IMG/VR virus record: IMGVR_UViG_3300036770_004723
Coordinates: 124,001 to 188,000 of that record
DNA from: a virus
Direction: 5' to 3' (one strand)
Length of the DNA: 64,000 bases
Below are positions 60,855 to 64,000 of the stretch, in pieces (positions within the stretch are counted from its first letter, which is position 1; each line of letters opens with the position of its first letter). Below the pieces are notes generated by a model. The model ran no database searches, was not told where the DNA came from, and saw nothing but the letters and a program-made list of their open reading frames with translations. The position numbers and the translations under genes are program-made.

Positions 60855-61802
60855 ATGGAATTCAAATACATTGCAGATATACCATTCGTTTACGGTGATT
60901 GGTTTAAGATTTCAAATGACAACCCATTTTATTCTGTAACAATGGATAGTAGGTTAAAAGTAAAAGATGGTAACGGAGCTATTTCTCCAATTACTTTTGA
61001 AGAGTTACGTCAATTACTATTGAATAGCACTACAACAATGGGTAATCAAATTAACCATGCTGAAGTATTCGCTTCATTATTAGATACAGATGTAGAAACT
61101 TTGGCTAAAACCGGTGAATTACCTGATTTCACTAAAACCGCTTCCACGAGTAATGGATATTCTGCTTATCGAGTGGTAAATAATACTATACCCTTAGGTA
61201 CATCTATACCACCTAAATTTACATTGCTTGACCGTGCTAGTGTTTGGTCTTCTCGTGACATACTTCCTCTTGAAGGTATAGAGCAAGTTGCTGTAGATAA
61301 TGCACTAAATCATTTGGGCAATAAAATGATTACAGCACAAAAGAAATTCATTTTATGTAAATCACACCAAATCCCTACTTGTTACGGTCAGTCATTTAAA
61401 AGTAATCAACTAGATGTACATCAATACATAATCTTAAACTTCCATCAATTACAAGGTATTGCTTCTGGATCTGTAACTGCCCAATTTATATGTCAGGTAC
61501 TTACACACGAGTACGCCCATTATATTTTCGATCACGGTATAAAACTTTCGCAGAAAGAAAGATTCAAAAAATTATTTGCAGGACGTGGTGTGCATAAGGA
61601 TCAATTCAACCATCCCGGTTATGAGTATCCTTGGTATAAAGAGGCATGGGCTATATTATGTGAATACATGGTGCATGGTAAATCTGCTCGTGGTCTTAGC
61701 ACTGTTGAAGGTTGGGAAATCGCTGAGCAATACTTTGACAATAATTTTATTAAGAACGGTCATCCTACAGGTGATAGTCTTGAACATTTGATTAAGGTGT
61801 AG
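60855..61802 (+). CDS. zincin-like metallopeptidase (315 aa)
   Basis: HEYAH (His218, Glu219, His222) is a canonical HExxH helix, preceded by the hydrophobic run FICQVLT. KEAW places Glu263 about 40 residues downstream as a credible third ligand (gluzincin-like). The N-terminal 200 residues are unassigned. The gene begins one base after the protease stop, suggesting a joint role in head maturation or an injected effector; this is inference. It shares only the active-site plan with the zincin at 2933. Confidence 0.7.
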   Translation: MEFKYIADIPFVYGDWFKISNDNPFYSVTMDSRLKVKDGNGAISPITFEELRQLLLNSTTTMGNQINHAEVFASLLDTDVETLAKTGELPDFTKTASTSNGYSAYRVVNNTIPLGTSIPPKFTLLDRASVWSSRDILPLEGIEQVAVDNALNHLGNKMITAQKKFILCKSHQIPTCYGQSFKSNQLDVHQYIILNFHQLQGIASGSVTAQFICQVLTHEYAHYIFDHGIKLSQKERFKKLFAGRGVHKDQFNHPGYEYPWYKEAWAILCEYMVHGKSARGLSTVEGWEIAEQYFDNNFIKNGHPTGDSLEHLIKV

Positions 61803-61804
61803 GT

Positions 61805-62500
61805 ATGAAAATCACAATACGTATGTTCAGCCTATCTAATAACGTAGTCCCATTGATTAAAATACCTAATCTAGCTGAATTACACGAACTATTCAAGAAC
61901 CTTAAACTTAAGAATAACTCTGATCCTAAAGTAATGTCTGATTTTAAACATTTATATAAAATTTATGAAGTAGCTTCTGAAACAGGGCCTTATAAAATTG
62001 CAGATGAATGTTTTGACTTGCTTTCAGACTTAAGACTGGCACGAAATGTCTTAGCTGTCGAAGGTGCTTTTAAAGATACTGTTGTGCAGGCGTGGATAAA
62101 AAAATTTGAGATTGAGCCTCAACTAATAAATGTAACTCGTGTGGCAACAAAACAGAGTTTACTGCAAGCATCAAAAGAAAGAAATGTAAAAGCGAAAAAA
62201 GCATTTAATGATTTGATGGATAAAGCAAAAGCAGTATCACAAGATCTAAAAAAGCAAAACTTAAAGAAGCTTAGTAAAGCAGTTATGACGTTCTCAGAAT
62301 TGCTTGACTCTGAGCGTACATATTTGAGTAAGAGAGAGATTGAAAAATATGAAACACTAATAAAGTTGTTAAACATTGAAATCTCCTTAAACTCTGAAAA
62401 CCTAGATGTTCAAGAGCGATCAGATTTACTCAAACAAAAGAGTTTAGTATTAGTGCGCTTTAGCAAACTTGACGGCATAAACCCATTTACTTTAATATAA
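61805..62500 (+). CDS. unknown helical protein (231 aa)
   Basis: SD AGGT and a 2-base gap tie it to the zincin gene. It starts MKITIRMFSLSN and then is almost wholly helical and Lys-rich, with a predicted coiled coil around 115-175. The N-terminal strand resembles those of the proteins at 758, 62504 and 63115. The function is unknown. Confidence 0.6.
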   Translation: MKITIRMFSLSNNVVPLIKIPNLAELHELFKNLKLKNNSDPKVMSDFKHLYKIYEVASETGPYKIADECFDLLSDLRLARNVLAVEGAFKDTVVQAWIKKFEIEPQLINVTRVATKQSLLQASKERNVKAKKAFNDLMDKAKAVSQDLKKQNLKKLSKAVMTFSELLDSERTYLSKREIEKYETLIKLLNIEISLNSENLDVQERSDLLKQKSLVLVRFSKLDGINPFTLI

Positions 62501-62503
62501 GGC

Positions 62504-62893
62504 ATGAAAATGAAAATTAAGGTTAGATTAATCTCTACTTCGGCATCTAATAGTAAAACTCCAGAAATTAAATCAAAAATATCTGAATTGGCTTCTTTGC
62601 TTTTTGAGTCAAAAAATAAAATAATTAAAGAACTTAAAGTAACCAAGCCTTTAGTTAAATCTGTTGAATCACTAGGTTACGCTGTTCGATTGGCGCGTAA
62701 GTCTCACGTAGCGCAGAATAAATTAGATGATCTTGCTTCTTTGCTTGGTGTTAATCCAGCACATTTAACATCTGCTGTAGATAAAACAGGTTATTGTCTT
62801 CATTTCAGTTCAGGTGCTGCAACTAAAGCCATAGCTTCTTTAAAAAGAATGGCTAAGGCAGAATCTGTGGAGAGTTCTTCTAAAAAAGCCTAA
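62504..62893 (+). CDS. small basic helical protein (129 aa)
   Basis: Starts at 62504 (or ATG 62510) following AAGG. The N-terminus MKMKIKVRLISTSAS parallels its neighbours. The C-terminal half has two helices around LDDLASLLGVNP that look helix-turn-helix-like, though unproven. The last residues (ESSSKKA) are polar. Confidence 0.55.
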   Translation: MKMKIKVRLISTSASNSKTPEIKSKISELASLLFESKNKIIKELKVTKPLVKSVESLGYAVRLARKSHVAQNKLDDLASLLGVNPAHLTSAVDKTGYCLHFSSGAATKAIASLKRMAKAESVESSSKKA

Positions 62894-63114
62894 TAGAGAG
62901 TAACCTAAGAAAAGAATAAGATCTTTTAGATAAAGGACTTGAAATTGCGGCCAAATGAATTTGCTTTTGCTGATCGGGTAGAAACTTGTTGTTAAAAATT
63001 CTAAAACTCACGATGTAAAAAGCTTTAATTACTCCGGCAAAAACTATTACATATAACATCACAGAATCTGCGACTGCTCTCCCATTTAAACGACGTTAGT
63101 ATTAAGGAAGCACA
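62894..63114. other. 221-bp gap with coding-like fragments in several frames
   Basis: No intact gene is seen. Short stretches look protein-like in successive frames (62939-62992, 62982-63053, 63018-63095), each ended by a stop, as expected of a gene broken by frameshifts. An RNA or plain spacer is the alternative. The next gene has SD AAGGAAG just upstream. Confidence 0.35.
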
Positions 63115-63669
63115 ATGAAAATTTTCGTATCGCAATCAGCTGAAGTTACACAGCAAACTTTAAAACGTAAGATGAAAATCGGCGCTAAAGTACAATTACT
63201 TATGGTCGCTTCTCCTTCAGAAATAGGAACTTTAGGTCGAGGCAAAGCATCTGTAACAATAGCACATAATTATGTTGTTACAGATATTCAAACAACTAAA
63301 TCAGGTGACATTAAAAACTGTACACTTACAGTAAAAGGACCTAAGCCTTCACCGACATTAGGTTTAAAATCTGTTGAAGTACTAACCGCAACTACATTGG
63401 CTAAGTTGATGTCAACTAAACTTAATAAAGATTCAAAAGTTGGAACTAAATCTTTAAAGTTTGTCACGGTAAAATCTAAAGACACTGCTATGGGTAACGC
63501 TAAAGATTCCAAGTTAGCTCAACTTAAAGATAAAGTTAAAGAACTTGAATCTGCATATAAAAAGGCGATATCAGATTACCATAAAGCAGAAACTGCTGTT
63601 GATAAGGCAGATAATGCACTTGATAAAGCGAAACGTGCTTTAGATCTTTATATGAGTAAAACGCTGTAG
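63115..63669 (+). CDS. basic protein with coiled-coil C-terminus (184 aa)
   Basis: SD AAGGAAG precedes ATG 63115. Residues 1-120 are beta-rich and Lys/Thr-rich. Residues 130-184 form a heptad-patterned coiled coil (KDKVKELESAYKKAI...). The N-terminus MKIFVSQSA recalls the protein at 51810. A virion-core or DNA-associated role is possible. A coding-like remnant follows in the -1 frame. Confidence 0.6.
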   Translation: MKIFVSQSAEVTQQTLKRKMKIGAKVQLLMVASPSEIGTLGRGKASVTIAHNYVVTDIQTTKSGDIKNCTLTVKGPKPSPTLGLKSVEVLTATTLAKLMSTKLNKDSKVGTKSLKFVTVKSKDTAMGNAKDSKLAQLKDKVKELESAYKKAISDYHKAETAVDKADNALDKAKRALDLYMSKTL

Positions 63670-63761
63670 GTGGTTTACTTCCCACTAAAGTTAAATTAAC
63701 TGACTCTATAAAGATCTCTGATCTTGATAAGGAATTCGAGTTTGTTGAGTTTAAAGCTTAA
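63666..63761 (+). pseudogene. orphan coding-like fragment in the -1 frame
   Basis: Directly after the stop of the 63115 gene, the -1 frame reads GGLLPTKVKLTDSIKISDL and on to a TAA at 63759-63761 with no start codon. Its composition and the pattern L..TK(V/L)...SxK resemble residues 100-120 of the upstream protein. It may be a partial duplication, a frameshifted extension or a sequencing indel. Confidence 0.4.
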
Positions 63762-64000
63762 TTGAAAACATGTGATTGCTGCAATTTAGATTCAGCAATT
63801 TTCTACATGTGACCATTTTATTTAAAAGAATTATCCACAAGGTAGGAGGTGATCCATATCTCGTGGTAACTACGCCACGTAAAAGATTGTAGTAGAGCAA
63901 TGGCTCGACTGCATAGCGCAGACAACTTCTTTCTATTAGAGGATTTGCCGTGAAAAACAATGTCAGTGGCGATGTAAGTAATTAAACGAGTGTGTGCGGT
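63762..64000. other. structured non-coding end of window
   Basis: An extended hairpin combines ACATGT (63768-63773/63805-63810) with ATTGCTG/CAGCAAT (63775-63781/63793-63799). A perfect DnaA-box consensus TTATCCACA lies at 63831-63839. TAGGAGGTGATCCA (63843-63856) complements the 3' end of 16S rRNA apart from one missing A. Two very short frames (GTG 63863, 9 codons; GTG 63950, 11 codons) are too small to call. CGTGG/CCACG (63862-63866/63875-63879) forms a further hairpin. Confidence 0.5.

Noticed and set aside
63841-63960. Possible tRNA or rRNA fragment at the end of the window
   Set aside because: The 16S-complementary stretch is limited to about 14 bases; no T-loop or acceptor stem could be drawn, and the flanks do not resemble rRNA.

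Overview
This window reads as a segment of a large contractile-tailed bacteriophage (myovirus) genome. It is AT-rich and carries about 56 tightly packed genes, all on the + strand, many sharing ATGA, GTGA or TAATG stop/start overlaps. A tail sheath protein, Ig-decorated virion proteins and a probable prohead protease show it is a tailed phage. It has a nearly complete replication and repair set: family A DNA polymerase, sliding clamp, DnaX-like clamp loader, SF2 helicase, SbcC/SbcD-type nuclease and NAD-dependent ligase. No terminase, portal or major capsid gene was recognised in 64 kb, so the full genome is probably much larger (jumbo class, inference). The host cannot be named.

Layout. 1-1023: end of an unknown gene, a small basic protein and a terminator. 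1024-2129: an unusual non-coding region with many hairpins, a roughly 175-bp tandem duplication, a (TTTTC)12 tract, a GC-rich patch and a 12-nt match to the T7-type promoter core. 2130-4799: unknown protein, Lys-rich zincin and HAD phosphatase, closed by a terminator. 5015-13977: clamp loader, a tiny membrane protein, a metallophosphoesterase, SbcC, a DHH-like protein, unknowns and SbcD. 14088-14759: a histone-like Lys/Ala/Pro repeat protein with a strongly structured leader. 14875-19383: probable virion genes. 19442-28266: a Lys-rich repeat protein, an HNH nuclease, a 2022-residue SNF2-like helicase and a peptidoglycan-binding-like protein. 28354-38545: replication operon (polymerase, clamp, helicase, unknowns) ending in a J-domain protein. 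38625-47801: tail sheath and two families of duplicated virion proteins. 47858-63669: a large Ig/propeller virion protein, ligase, NUDIX, glycosyltransferase, prohead protease, a second zincin and small basic proteins. 63670-64000: a gene remnant and structured non-coding DNA.

How it fits together. Clamp loader, clamp, polymerase and helicase form a self-sufficient replisome core. SbcC/SbcD and the ligase would serve recombination-linked replication and repair. Structural genes are transcribed in the same direction, in blocks separated by strong intrinsic terminators (two of them identical). Several blocks start with hairpins that hold the ribosome binding site or start codon, which suggests translational control.

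Limits. All functions come from motif recognition by eye. Roughly half of the proteins have no assignable function. I saw no tRNA, CRISPR array or insertion sequence.
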